Source: SIG455 sp045646385
GTDB lineage: Bacteria; Bacillota; Clostridia; UMGS1810
Length of the DNA: 64,000 nucleotides
Reading direction: 5' to 3'
Assembly (NCBI GenBank): GCA_045646385.1
Contig: JAZRKQ010000017.1
Coordinates: forward strand, 1-64,000
Shown: piece after piece, positions 7,923 through 16,262 of the stretch
Position numbering within the stretch: position 1 is the first letter of the stretch
Layout: every line of letters begins with the position of its first letter
The notes under the pieces: model-generated
What the model was told of the DNA's origin: nothing
Databases searched by the model: none
What the model saw: the letters and a program-made list of their open reading frames with translations, nothing else
Translations under genes and position numbers: made by a program

Positions 7923-8600
7923 ATGAATAACAGAAAAAGAATAATTTCCATTGTGACAATAGTAATGCTGAGTTGCATAATTCTTGCTATAATAGACGGT
8001 GTTATACAACCTCGATATTTGCTTAAATCTGGTATGAAACTTATACTGTTTCTTGTAATTCCATTTGTGTATTCTTTATTTGATAAAAAATTGAAATTGC
8101 GTGAACTTTTTAAAATTAACAAACGCGGCATAAAGACTGCATTTATGCTTTGCATACCTGTGTATGTTGTTATACTCATGGCATATTTGCTTTTAAAGGA
8201 TGTTTTTGATTTTTCCGGAATAACCAGGTCACTCACAAATAATATTGGCGTAAACGGTGATAATTTTCTTATAGTGTCTGTTTATATATCATTTATAAAT
8301 TCGTTTGTGGAGGAGTTTTTCTTCCGTGGATTTGCGTTTCTTTCTCTTAAACGGGTTACGTCGGGGAAAGCAGCAACAATATTCAGCGCGGCAATGTTTG
8401 CGCTGTATCATGTTGCTATAATGACGGGATGGTTCTCAACAGGTGTATTTATTATAACGATATCCGGACTGTTTTTAGGAGGACTGATATTTAATTACCT
8501 TGACGCACGCAGTGATAACATATACACATCATGGTTTGTGCATATGTTTGCAAACTTTTCTATAAATACAATAGGATTTATGCTTTTCGGTATTATATAA
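7923..8600 (+). CDS. CPBP-family intramembrane metalloprotease
   Basis: 225-residue membrane protein with about six helices. CPBP (Abi/CAAX-protease-like) motifs are present in order: SFVEEFFFRGF (Glu-Glu...Arg, about residues 121-131), ALYHV (His) and HMFANF (His). These residues form the Rce1-like active site. In bacteria such proteins are linked to bacteriocin immunity or membrane protein maturation; nothing nearby defines the target. AAGGTGATG ribosome site. Second gene of a two-gene unit after the lipid kinase. Confidence 0.85.
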   Translation: MNNRKRIISIVTIVMLSCIILAIIDGVIQPRYLLKSGMKLILFLVIPFVYSLFDKKLKLRELFKINKRGIKTAFMLCIPVYVVILMAYLLLKDVFDFSGITRSLTNNIGVNGDNFLIVSVYISFINSFVEEFFFRGFAFLSLKRVTSGKAATIFSAAMFALYHVAIMTGWFSTGVFIITISGLFLGGLIFNYLDARSDNIYTSWFVHMFANFSINTIGFMLFGII

Positions 8601-8628
8601 CGTTTTATAATTATTTGTATTGACATGT

Positions 8629-8695
8629 TCACCTTTCTGCGATATACACAATTTTGGGAATGAGAAAATTGAGTATTGCAGAAAGGTGATTTTTT
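8629..8695 (+). terminator. Nested-hairpin terminator after CPBP gene
   Basis: Outer 12-bp perfect stem TCACCTTTCTGC (8629-8640) / GCAGAAAGGTGA (8678-8689) encloses an inner 7-bp stem CAATTTT / AAAATTG (8649-8655, 8665-8671) and is followed by six T. It separates convergent genes. Confidence 0.85.
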
Positions 8696-8732
8696 GTCTG
8701 GTAATTAAATATTAATTTATTAACTACATTTT

Positions 8733-10430
8733 TTACTGTGCCGATATTCGATTTAGTACGGCTGCCATTTCACCTCTGTCAATAATGTTTTCAGGGCGGA
8801 AGGTTCCGTCGGGATAGCCTAATAAAACTCCTGCGCTTGCCAGCGCGGCAATTTCATTATAAGACCATCTTTCGGGAGAAACATCTGTAAAATCCGCCTT
8901 GCCGGAGTTAAGGTCGGCTTTTATAACGCGTGCAAGAAATACAGAAACTTCTTCTCTGTTTGCCTGCTTATCAGGCTTAAATGTTCCGTCGGGGTATCCC
9001 TCCATAAGTTTTGCTTTGTATACTGCACTGATTTCTTTTTCTGCCCAATGTCCTTTTGCATCTGCAGGGATATTTGTGTCAGATGATGTTAAATTAAGCA
9101 TTCTTGCCGCTATCGTTGCCATTTCTCCACGGGTCATAGATTTATATGGGGAAAAAGTGTGCGTGCCTGTACCTAGCATAAGTCCCATTGAAGATACGCT
9201 TTGAATATCGTCTTTTGCAAAGTGAGTCAGTATATCCGAAAAATATTTTCCGTTAAGCCACGTGTAGTAATAATCCCATACATCTTTTGTTTCCTGACCA
9301 AGACTCCAGTTGCCTGCGCCTTTTAATGAGTATTTGTCAACTAAAGATAGTTTTGACTTTATAGAATCATCATTTTCAAACCATACTACGTAATTTCCTG
9401 AACTTAAAGTTTTCCCTGAAACAGTTATGCTTTCTCCTTTTTTAACTGTAAATTCCGCTTTGGGACTCATATGCTCTTCATCGAAAGTTATTTTACCACC
9501 CGTGTCGGAAATTATTTGCTCTAATCGATTGTTTGATACACCCAACCCATTTATACTGTTATTGCTGGTTGACCATATTCTGCCGAAAAACGGTATGCCC
9601 AGCACAATTTTTTCTGGTGGACATTCTTCTAATGCATAACGTACGGAGTTTTCAACAAATTCCATACTTGCTACGGGACCTGCTTCGCCGCCTTCGTAGT
9701 GTTCGTCATATGCCATTATAAAAAGATAGTCGGCATATTGGGCCAATGCAGAATAATCGTACGAGCCGTGCCAACCTGTAGTCCAGTTGTACGGATTTGC
9801 CGCAACTGCTACAGAAACCTCTTTAGATGTTGGCAGGGCAAGGCGTAGGCGACGGACAAGTTCTGTGTATTTGTCTTTATGCGTATGGGTTACATTTTCG
9901 ATATCTATATTTATTCCGTCAAGGTTATATTGATTTATGGCAGAAACTATGGTATTAACTGTAGCATCCATATTTTCGAGCGCCGCAACACCTGCCGCTC
10001 TGTTCCAGTGATTTGACAAAAAAGGCACTACTTTAAGTCCCATACTTTTAACTTTTTCTAAATAACTTTCTGAAATATAGTTAACTTTTACGCTGCCATC
10101 ACTTTCAATGTCAAAATATGACGGCGAAACGGCAGATAATGTATTTTTTGCAAGAGCAATATATTCTAGTTGGTTTGCATGTGAACCAAAATATACGTAT
10201 GACATTGCATAGCGTTGATTTTTGCTGCTTAAACAATAAAATGGTATAGACACAGCAATAAGTCCTGCTACAACAATTTTTACTGCACGTATTTTCTTTT
10301 TGGACGGCATACCGCCATCCATAGTTGTAAGTTCCCTTGAAAACTCAGCAGAGCAGGGAGGGTAGAGCGAAATTATAATGTCATATGTGCCGTCGGTATT
10401 TTTAGATAGCATAGTGTTCATACTGTACAT
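8733..10430 (-). CDS. Membrane-anchored GH18 glycosidase with three SLH domains
   Basis: 565 residues. A cytoplasmic-looking N terminus (1-45, unrecognised), one transmembrane anchor (about 48-66, AVKIVVAGLIAVSIPFYCL), a glycoside hydrolase 18 domain (about 75-400) and three SLH repeats (about 405-565; GYPDGTFKP and GYPDGTFRPEN are typical). The catalytic DxxDxDxE signature is seen as DGINIDIENV, and FIMAYDEHY and WSLGQE fit SleL/YaaH-like cortex or peptidoglycan N-acetylglucosaminidases. It is therefore an exported wall-bound enzyme acting on peptidoglycan or chitin-type glycans; a spore or cell-separation role is inferred only from relatives. ATG preceded by AAGAAGG. Monocistronic, convergent with the CPBP gene and divergent from the RHH gene. 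Confidence 0.88.
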   Translation of the reverse strand: MYSMNTMLSKNTDGTYDIIISLYPPCSAEFSRELTTMDGGMPSKKKIRAVKIVVAGLIAVSIPFYCLSSKNQRYAMSYVYFGSHANQLEYIALAKNTLSAVSPSYFDIESDGSVKVNYISESYLEKVKSMGLKVVPFLSNHWNRAAGVAALENMDATVNTIVSAINQYNLDGINIDIENVTHTHKDKYTELVRRLRLALPTSKEVSVAVAANPYNWTTGWHGSYDYSALAQYADYLFIMAYDEHYEGGEAGPVASMEFVENSVRYALEECPPEKIVLGIPFFGRIWSTSNNSINGLGVSNNRLEQIISDTGGKITFDEEHMSPKAEFTVKKGESITVSGKTLSSGNYVVWFENDDSIKSKLSLVDKYSLKGAGNWSLGQETKDVWDYYYTWLNGKYFSDILTHFAKDDIQSVSSMGLMLGTGTHTFSPYKSMTRGEMATIAARMLNLTSSDTNIPADAKGHWAEKEISAVYKAKLMEGYPDGTFKPDKQANREEVSVFLARVIKADLNSGKADFTDVSPERWSYNEIAALASAGVLLGYPDGTFRPENIIDRGEMAAVLNRISAQ

Positions 10431-10454
10431 AGTTTTAAAACCTTCTTTCAGATA

Positions 10455-10483
10455 TTGACATCTCTAAATTATTGGTGTATAAT
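10455..10483 (+). promoter_or_regulatory. Perfect-consensus sigma-A promoter for the RHH gene
   Basis: TTGACA (10455-10460), exactly 17 bases, TATAAT (10478-10483). Strong ribosome site AAAGGAGAGG at 10501-10510. Confidence 0.85.
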
Positions 10484-10515
10484 TTATGTAAGACAAAAAC
10501 AAAGGAGAGGTTTTT

Positions 10516-10740
10516 ATGGCTAAAGTAGGAAGACCTAAATCTGACAACCCCAAGGCGGATAAATTCAGTTTCCGTTTAAATGCAGATACTGTTAAAGCAT
10601 TGGACGAATTTTGTGAGAAGCATTCAGTTTCACGTTCAGAGGCAATACGTTTGGGTATAGAGGCGCTCACAAGCGGCAGGGCACCTGTAGTACAGGAAGA
10701 AAAACGCGAAAAGAAGGATATGCCGTCGTTTTTACTTTAA
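10516..10740 (+). CDS. Ribbon-helix-helix (CopG-type) regulator
   Basis: 74-residue DNA-binding protein. An RPKSDNP basic arm, a beta strand (KFSFRLN), then two helices (VKALDEFCEKH and SRSEAIRLGIEAL) make the ribbon-helix-helix fold. The C terminus is charged and probably disordered. No toxin gene follows, so an antitoxin role is not supported. Its consensus promoter and strong ribosome site point to high expression. It sits just before spmA-spmB, with a hairpin in between. Target genes are unknown. Confidence 0.82.
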   Translation: MAKVGRPKSDNPKADKFSFRLNADTVKALDEFCEKHSVSRSEAIRLGIEALTSGRAPVVQEEKREKKDMPSFLL

Positions 10741-10771
10741 GCATCTGCTTAAGAACAATAATATTATAGCG

Positions 10772-10807
10772 AAATCCCTCATAGGTTATACCGAAGGGGG
10801 ATTTTTA
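10772..10807 (+). terminator. Hairpin with T run whose 3' arm holds the spmA ribosome site
   Basis: AAATCCC (10772-10778) pairs with GGGATTT (10798-10804), followed by a T-rich stretch. The GGGGG at 10796-10800 is the only plausible Shine-Dalgarno for spmA (ATG 10812). It may act as a weak terminator, a translation-gating hairpin, or both. Confidence 0.55.
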
Positions 10808-10811
10808 TTTT

Positions 10812-11405
10812 ATGATTAATTATATATGGGCATTTATGATACTCTTTTCAGTCATTGTGGGTGCGTTTAACGGCAGGTTGGAGGATGTTGTGCAAGCCGC
10901 TTTTGACGGAGCGAATAACGGAGTTAAAACTGTATTTGGTTTTATAGGTGTTACTTCACTTTGGTGCGGAATTATGAAGATTGCGGAGGAGAGCGGTCTT
11001 GTAAGCGTGTTTACTCGTATTATAAGACCGATTAACCGTATAATTTTCCCCGAACTGAAAAAAGAGAAAAAAGCAATGGAGGCAGTATCTGCCAATATGG
11101 TAGCAAACATTTTGGGGCTTGCAAATGCTGCTACACCTCTTGGAATTAAAGCAATGAAGGAACTTGACAGAATTAACGGAAGTTCAAAAACTGCATCAAA
11201 CGCAATGTGTATGTTTGCAGTTATCAATTCTGCTTCAATTCAACTTATTCCGTCTACTATGATAGGCATACGTGCATCTATGGGGAGTGTCGCTCCTACT
11301 GAGATTATTCTGCCTGTTTGGATAGTATCTGTTTGTGCGGCATTATGCGGAATTGTACTGGCAAAACTGTGTGCATCTTCTTATTATATAAGGAGGTCAA
11401 AATAA
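10812..11405 (+). CDS. spmA: Spore maturation protein A
   Basis: 197-residue membrane protein with nucleoside-recognition (Gate-type) features: GVTSLWCGIMKIAEESG and NMVANILGLANAATPLGIKA are characteristic of SpmA. With SpmB it is needed for spore core dehydration and heat resistance in Bacillus and Clostridium. About five helices. The gene directly precedes spmB (3-base gap), the usual arrangement. The only ribosome site, GGGGG, lies in the upstream hairpin. Confidence 0.93.
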   Translation: MINYIWAFMILFSVIVGAFNGRLEDVVQAAFDGANNGVKTVFGFIGVTSLWCGIMKIAEESGLVSVFTRIIRPINRIIFPELKKEKKAMEAVSANMVANILGLANAATPLGIKAMKELDRINGSSKTASNAMCMFAVINSASIQLIPSTMIGIRASMGSVAPTEIILPVWIVSVCAALCGIVLAKLCASSYYIRRSK

Positions 11406-11408
11406 CGT

Positions 11409-11942
11409 ATGACGGATTTGGTAAATGTTATATCTGTGTATGCCGTACCCATTACTATTGCGGGTATAATAGTATTTGGACTTTTAAAAAATGTTAATAT
11501 TTATTCTGTGTTCTTAGAGGGCGCAAAGGAAGGACTTCATATAGGTGTCGGTATTATTCCGCCTGTATTGGCACTTTTAACGGCACTTGGTATGTTCCGT
11601 GCGTCGGGCGCACTTGAACTTATTATAAGTGCCATAAAACCTTTTACAGATTTTTTGAAAATCCCATCAGAAATAGTACCGTTTGCACTTATGCGCCCAG
11701 TGTCGGGCGGAGCATCACTTGCAATGGCTACGGATATATTTACAAATTATGGTGTAGATTCTTTTGCGGGCAGGGCGGCTGCCGTTATGATGGGTAGCAC
11801 TGAAACTACTTTTTATACATTGGCAGTATATTTTGGTGCATCAAAAGCGTCTGATACCCGTCATACCTTGCGTTGCGCTTTAACTGCAGATGTAGTTGGT
11901 ATTATACTCAGCGTGTGGATTTGCAGGTGGTTTTTTGCATAA
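11409..11942 (+). CDS. spmB: Spore maturation protein B
   Basis: 177-residue membrane partner of SpmA. Family stretches are FLEGAKEGLHIGVGIIPPVLA, MRPVSGGASLAMATDIF and GSTETTFYTLAVYFGA. Length matches SpmB (about 175). AGGAGG (11391-11396) lies inside the end of spmA, 12 bases before ATG. Together they act in the forespore or mother-cell membrane during late sporulation. Confidence 0.93.
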   Translation: MTDLVNVISVYAVPITIAGIIVFGLLKNVNIYSVFLEGAKEGLHIGVGIIPPVLALLTALGMFRASGALELIISAIKPFTDFLKIPSEIVPFALMRPVSGGASLAMATDIFTNYGVDSFAGRAAAVMMGSTETTFYTLAVYFGASKASDTRHTLRCALTADVVGIILSVWICRWFFA

Positions 11943-12020
11943 TTTCAAATAAATAAACAACATATATGATGCACTCACGGGTTAATTTAATCGTGTAACA
12001 ATTAACTTGGGAGTGTAAAA

Positions 12021-13229
12021 ATGAAAAAAATATTTAATATAAAGGTGCTGATAACTTCAATTTTTGTTTTTTTAATTATTGGCGTCGCAGCAATAGTATC
12101 TTCAATTCCTGATGAAATAATTCTGTTTGAAAATGAAAAATTAAACTTAGGAAAAATTTTTATCGTTGATGCACAGACAGATACAGTAGGAGTTCTGCGC
12201 GGCAATGAGATGGATTATTCAGATGAAAGTTATTTTGCAGAAGTTAAATTTGCAGGCGTTATACCGGTTAAAACAGTTAAGGTTTCAGTAATACAAACAC
12301 CGGAGGTTGTACCGTGCGGAAACAGTATTGGTGTTAAAATTTATGCTGATGGGCTTATTGTTGTAGGCATTTCAAATTTTCCGTCGAGTGACGGACGAAT
12401 GGTTTCACCGGGTGGTGATGGGGGAATTAAAACCGGTGATGTAATTAAAGAAATAAACGGACAGACGGTAAAAAATGCGTCTGATTTTTCAAAAATTGTA
12501 GAAGATTCGCAAGGTGATGCCGTTACTATTACTGTAGAGCGGAACGGAGGAATATTTAAATATAGCCTTACTCCATGTAAAGACTCTAATGATGACTTGA
12601 AACTTGGTATATGGGTTCGTTCTTCAATCGCCGGTATAGGCACTATGACATTTTATAATCCTGAAGATAATTCATACGGCGCATTGGGGCACGGAATAAC
12701 TGATAGTGATACCGGAAAGATTGTACCTGTCGGTAAAGGTGAGGTACTCTTTGCAGATATTGTTTCTGTAAAAAAAGGAGAAAAAGGTTCACCTGGTGAA
12801 CTTCGCGGAACATTTATGGCCGATAATATCGTGGGAAGTGTGGAAGAAAATACTGAGTGCGGAATATATGGTAAAGTTACGAGTTTCGATGCATTCAAAA
12901 GAGAAACCGTTCAGGCAGCAGCACGCTCAGAAGTTGTAGAGGGTGATGCGCACATTTTGACTTGTATAGATGGTGGACAAGTAGAAAAATACGATATAGA
13001 AATACAAAAAGTTACTCATAAAAAAAGCGTTGATACAAAATGTATGGTTATAAAAGTTACCGACCCGCTTTTGCTTGAACAAACAGGCGGAATACTTCAA
13101 GGAATGTCAGGCAGTCCTATCTTACAAAATGGAAAAATAGTTGGGGCAGTAACACACGTGTTTGTTAATGACCCGACAAGAGGTTACGGGATATTTATCG
13201 AGAATATGCTGATAGAAGCAGAAAAGTAA
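12021..13229 (+). CDS. spoIVB: SpoIVB signalling serine peptidase
   Basis: 402-residue S55-family peptidase. One N-terminal membrane anchor (about residues 8-30), a PDZ domain (about 100-185, GIKTGDVIKEINGQTV) and the peptidase domain with His in ALGHGITDSDTG (about 223) and Ser in GILQGMSGSPIL (about 363). SpoIVB is secreted from the forespore and starts pro-sigma-K processing by cleaving SpoIVFA. Size and motif order agree with the family. GGGAG ribosome site. Its position after spmAB groups late-sporulation genes; I could not identify a convincing sigma-G promoter in the 78 bases upstream. Confidence 0.93.
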   Translation: MKKIFNIKVLITSIFVFLIIGVAAIVSSIPDEIILFENEKLNLGKIFIVDAQTDTVGVLRGNEMDYSDESYFAEVKFAGVIPVKTVKVSVIQTPEVVPCGNSIGVKIYADGLIVVGISNFPSSDGRMVSPGGDGGIKTGDVIKEINGQTVKNASDFSKIVEDSQGDAVTITVERNGGIFKYSLTPCKDSNDDLKLGIWVRSSIAGIGTMTFYNPEDNSYGALGHGITDSDTGKIVPVGKGEVLFADIVSVKKGEKGSPGELRGTFMADNIVGSVEENTECGIYGKVTSFDAFKRETVQAAARSEVVEGDAHILTCIDGGQVEKYDIEIQKVTHKKSVDTKCMVIKVTDPLLLEQTGGILQGMSGSPILQNGKIVGAVTHVFVNDPTRGYGIFIENMLIEAEK

Positions 13230-13235
13230 AAGCAA

Positions 13236-13259
13236 AAACGCTCGTAAGAGCGTTTTTTT
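13236..13259 (+). terminator. Terminator of spoIVB
   Basis: AAAAACGCTC / GAGCG stem with a GTAA loop and a T run; it overlaps the stop codon of the convergent gene. Confidence 0.88.
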
Positions 13260-14571
13260 AATTTGAGTTTTTTATATCGGCATCTCCTGTTGCTGGATTG
13301 TCTATTAATTTTCCGTCTTTTTCAAAACGAGAGCCATGGCAAGGGCAATCCCATGTGTGTTCGTATTTATTCCATTTCAGGGCGCACCCCAGATGCGGAC
13401 AACGTCTTGGAGTAGGGGTTAAAAGATTTGCCGTAGATTCTATGATATTTATAAAAAGTTGAAAATTGAACATATTCCTTTGTGGCGAAAAAATTTCGGC
13501 AAAGTCATTTTTCTTGTCCTGAACCATATCACACAAAATCTGTGCCGCAACCATAGAACTTGTCATTCCCCATTTGTTAAAACCTGTTGCAACGTACAAA
13601 TTCGGAGTATGCTTTGAATACGGCCCTATATAAGGAATAGAGTCAAGCGACATAGTATCCTGTGCTGCCCATTCGTATTCGAGCGATGCACCATCATAAT
13701 GCTTTTCGGCAAATTTATGAAGTTCATCCCATGCAGTACCCTGTTTGCCTGTTCTGTGACTTCCTCCACCTATAAAAAGCAAATCACCGTATGATTTAAA
13801 AGAAAGTCCTTGTATATCTTCGTCAACGTACATACCATCGAGCCTCTGTGCATTTTTGTATGCCGATACATAACTTCTGTGCTGATAAAGTTTTAAAAAG
13901 TAGCCGCCGTGTTTGTTTATAAAAGGGAAGTGGGTAGTTACTATTATTTTCTTTGCGGTGATTTTGCCGTTGTCAGCAACAGCACAGGTAGATTTAATAT
14001 CACGTATAAATGTATCTTCGTATATATTAAGACCATTTGAAATTTCTTTTATAAATTTAAGCGGATTAAACTGCGCCTGATTTTTAAAACGTATGGCACC
14101 TTTTGTTTTAAACGGTATCTCCAGTTCGGATACAAAGTCTGCTTCTCCGCCGAGTGAGTGAACAGCAACAACTTCTCTTTCGATTTTTCTTCTGTCAATC
14201 ATAGAATATGTGTATGCTGGCTTTGTCTCAAAATCACAGTCTAATGATTTGCATAAATATTCGTATTCATCAATAGCATTTTGGTTTGCCGTCATATACA
14301 TCTGGGCTTGTTCTCTGCCTAATCTATGGATTAAATCTGCGTAAATAAGACTGTGCTGAGATGTTATTTTGGCGGTTGTGTTTTTTGTTGTTCCTGATGC
14401 TATTTTGCTGCCCTCAACCAAAACACAATCGATGCCTGCTTGCTTTAAAAAATAGGCGCACAAAATTCCGCAGAGCCCTCCGCCTATTATAAGTACATCT
14501 GTTTTGATATCTTTATCAAGTTTTTTAAATTCATTTAATGATGTTGTTGCTGTCCATACAGATTTTTTCAT
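13258..14571 (-). CDS. FAD-dependent oxidoreductase with C-terminal Rieske [2Fe-2S] domain
   Basis: 437 residues. The N-terminal dinucleotide fold has VLIIGGGLCGILCAYFLKQAG (about residues 26-46, a glycine-rich FAD motif) and a DAO-type body. The C-terminal Rieske domain (about 365-437) has CPHLGC...CPCHGSRF, giving the two Cys-His pairs that ligate the cluster. Such fusions resemble YhfW-type proteins; physiological substrate unknown. The upstream in-frame ATG (14592) precedes the GGAGGA site, so ATG 14571 is chosen. It follows malQ by 58 bases on the same strand, and its ribosome site is buried in the hairpin 14576-14621. Confidence 0.85.
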   Translation of the reverse strand: MKKSVWTATTSLNEFKKLDKDIKTDVLIIGGGLCGILCAYFLKQAGIDCVLVEGSKIASGTTKNTTAKITSQHSLIYADLIHRLGREQAQMYMTANQNAIDEYEYLCKSLDCDFETKPAYTYSMIDRRKIEREVVAVHSLGGEADFVSELEIPFKTKGAIRFKNQAQFNPLKFIKEISNGLNIYEDTFIRDIKSTCAVADNGKITAKKIIVTTHFPFINKHGGYFLKLYQHRSYVSAYKNAQRLDGMYVDEDIQGLSFKSYGDLLFIGGGSHRTGKQGTAWDELHKFAEKHYDGASLEYEWAAQDTMSLDSIPYIGPYSKHTPNLYVATGFNKWGMTSSMVAAQILCDMVQDKKNDFAEIFSPQRNMFNFQLFINIIESTANLLTPTPRRCPHLGCALKWNKYEHTWDCPCHGSRFEKDGKLIDNPATGDADIKNSN

Positions 14572-14575
14572 AAAA

Positions 14576-14621
14576 ATTCCTCCGAAATGCATTTACATTT
14601 AGTATGCGCATTCGGAGGAAT
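14576..14621 (-). terminator. malQ terminator that sequesters the next gene's ribosome site
   Basis: On the minus strand ATTCCTCCGAATGC pairs with GCATTTCGGAGGAAT (14 pairs, one bulged A), loop about 17 bases, then TTTTT running into the ATG of the Rieske flavoprotein. GGAGGA, the only ribosome site of that gene, is in the 3' arm. Confidence 0.75.
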
Positions 14622-14629
14622 AAAAAACA

Positions 14630-16063
14630 TTATATTCTTGAATAAATTTCGTTAAGACGCCTAAAGCGTTTTTTATCAATACTGTCGAGTTGTTCTTTTG
14701 TTATTCTGTATGCCCAGTTACCCTCTGACTTTCCGGGTGTATTGAGTCTTGTATCTGAACCATAACCAAGCAAATCCTGTATTGGCATAATAACAACACC
14801 TGCAGAAGATGCCATCATTGTGCGTATAATATGTTCGCATCCGCCACTCCAGTCGTCGCCTTTAAAACCGCAGTATTCAAGCATATATCTTCTTGTGCCT
14901 TCGTCCAGTTCCCAAAGATACCCCAAAAGTGTGTTGTTATCGTGTGTGCCGGTATATGCAATAGAATTGTTTATATAGTTGTGGGGAAGGTGGGTAGATT
15001 CGTTGTCACCCATAAATGCAAATTGAAAAACCCTCATCCCGGGGAATCCGCTTTCGTTTACAAGTTTTATAACGTCTTCTGTTATAAGCCCTAAATCTTC
15101 GGCAATAATAAGTGCATTGCCACATTCTTCTTTGATTGCATTTACAAGTTTTATGCCGGGTCCTTTGCTCATCTTACCGACTTTGGCGGTTTGGGCATCA
15201 CCGGGGACTTCCCAGAAAGATTCAATCCCTCTGAAGTGGTCTATACGTATACCATCAAACATTTCAGTCATATGCGAAATTCTGTTGCGCCACCAACGAA
15301 AATCTTCTTTTTCCATAGCAGACCAGTTGTATATAGGATTTCCCCAAAGTTGACCATCTTCGCTGAAGTAATCCGGAGGAACTCCTGCTACGGAGGTAGG
15401 TTTGTTTTCGCTGTCGAGCATAAACAGGTGTTTGTCTGCCCAGACATCGCTGCTGTCAAGGTCAACATAAATCGGAATATCGCCGATTATTTTGATGCCT
15501 TTTTCATTTGCATATTTTTTTATGTCTGCCCATTGTGTAAAAAATTCGTACTGAATAAATTTCCACATAAAAAGGTCATCTTCTCTGTAATCTTCGCTTT
15601 TCCAGTTGTACCATGCATCATTATTGTTTGCCGTTTTAATCGCCATAAACTTGCAAAAATTATTAATATAAATATTTTTTGATATGAAATCGTTGATTTC
15701 GTCTTTGTTATTTACTCTTAAAGACGCTGTTTTAAGAATATGTAAACGCTCATTGAAAAGTCGTTCGTATTCGCATACATATGGATTCGTCTGCCTTTGG
15801 CTTTCAAGTTCTTCAGATGTAATCAAGCCTTTATCTCTAAGTTGCTCTAAATTTATAAAATACGGATTTCCCGCAAAAGCAGAAGGAGATTTGTATGGGG
15901 AATTACATTCATCTGATGGGCAGAATGGAAGCACCTGCCAGTAAGTATATCCGCAATCAGCGAGAAAATCTATAAAGTATTTTGCTTCTTTGCCGAATCC
16001 GCCTATTGAGTAGTCACCAAACAGCGAAGAAATATGCATAAGAACACCGCTTTTTCTGTTCAA
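14630..16063 (-). CDS. malQ: 4-alpha-glucanotransferase (amylomaltase)
   Basis: 477-residue GH77 enzyme that transfers alpha-1,4-glucan segments, disproportionating maltodextrins released from glycogen. Catalytic regions visible: IRIDHFRGIESFWEVP (nucleophile Asp), ALIIAEDLG (acid/base Glu) and AYTGTHDNNTLLGY (third Asp). The start is a TTG at 16063, six bases after GGAGGT; upstream in-frame starts have no ribosome site and would lie across the promoter. The N terminus (NRKSGVLMHISSLFGDYSIG) then matches the family start. Divergent from glgB, with back-to-back promoters, placing it in the glycogen regulon. Confidence 0.93.
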   Translation of the reverse strand: MNRKSGVLMHISSLFGDYSIGGFGKEAKYFIDFLADCGYTYWQVLPFCPSDECNSPYKSPSAFAGNPYFINLEQLRDKGLITSEELESQRQTNPYVCEYERLFNERLHILKTASLRVNNKDEINDFISKNIYINNFCKFMAIKTANNNDAWYNWKSEDYREDDLFMWKFIQYEFFTQWADIKKYANEKGIKIIGDIPIYVDLDSSDVWADKHLFMLDSENKPTSVAGVPPDYFSEDGQLWGNPIYNWSAMEKEDFRWWRNRISHMTEMFDGIRIDHFRGIESFWEVPGDAQTAKVGKMSKGPGIKLVNAIKEECGNALIIAEDLGLITEDVIKLVNESGFPGMRVFQFAFMGDNESTHLPHNYINNSIAYTGTHDNNTLLGYLWELDEGTRRYMLEYCGFKGDDWSGGCEHIIRTMMASSAGVVIMPIQDLLGYGSDTRLNTPGKSEGNWAYRITKEQLDSIDKKRFRRLNEIYSRI

Positions 16064-16102
16064 AACATTACCTCCGTTACAAATAAATTTAAATATGGAA
16101 AT

Positions 16103-16131
16103 ATTGTAACATAAATATACAAAATTTTCAA
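16103..16131 (-). promoter_or_regulatory. Sigma-A promoter for malQ
   Basis: Minus strand TTGAAA (16131-16126), 17-base spacer, TACAAT (16108-16103), 40 bases before the TTG start. Confidence 0.7.
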
Positions 16132-16171
16132 TGGGAATATAGTCCAGAACACACATAATGCCTTGCTTTGC

Positions 16172-16200
16172 TTGACATAAGTATATTTGTGAGATATAAT
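16172..16200 (+). promoter_or_regulatory. Perfect-consensus sigma-A promoter of the glycogen operon
   Basis: TTGACA (16172-16177), 17-base spacer, TATAAT (16195-16200), facing away from the malQ promoter 41 bases to the left. Confidence 0.85.
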
Positions 16201-16262
16201 ATATACAGTATATATCATAGTATATTAAAAGTGTATCTAAAAGTCAAAGGAGAGTGTTCTTT

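Noticed and set aside
10516..10740. Antitoxin of a toxin-antitoxin pair
   Set aside because: No small toxin frame is adjacent; the next genes are spmA and spmB.
16254..16262. GTG at 16254 as glgB start
   Set aside because: It lies one base from AGGAG; ATG 16263 has normal spacing.
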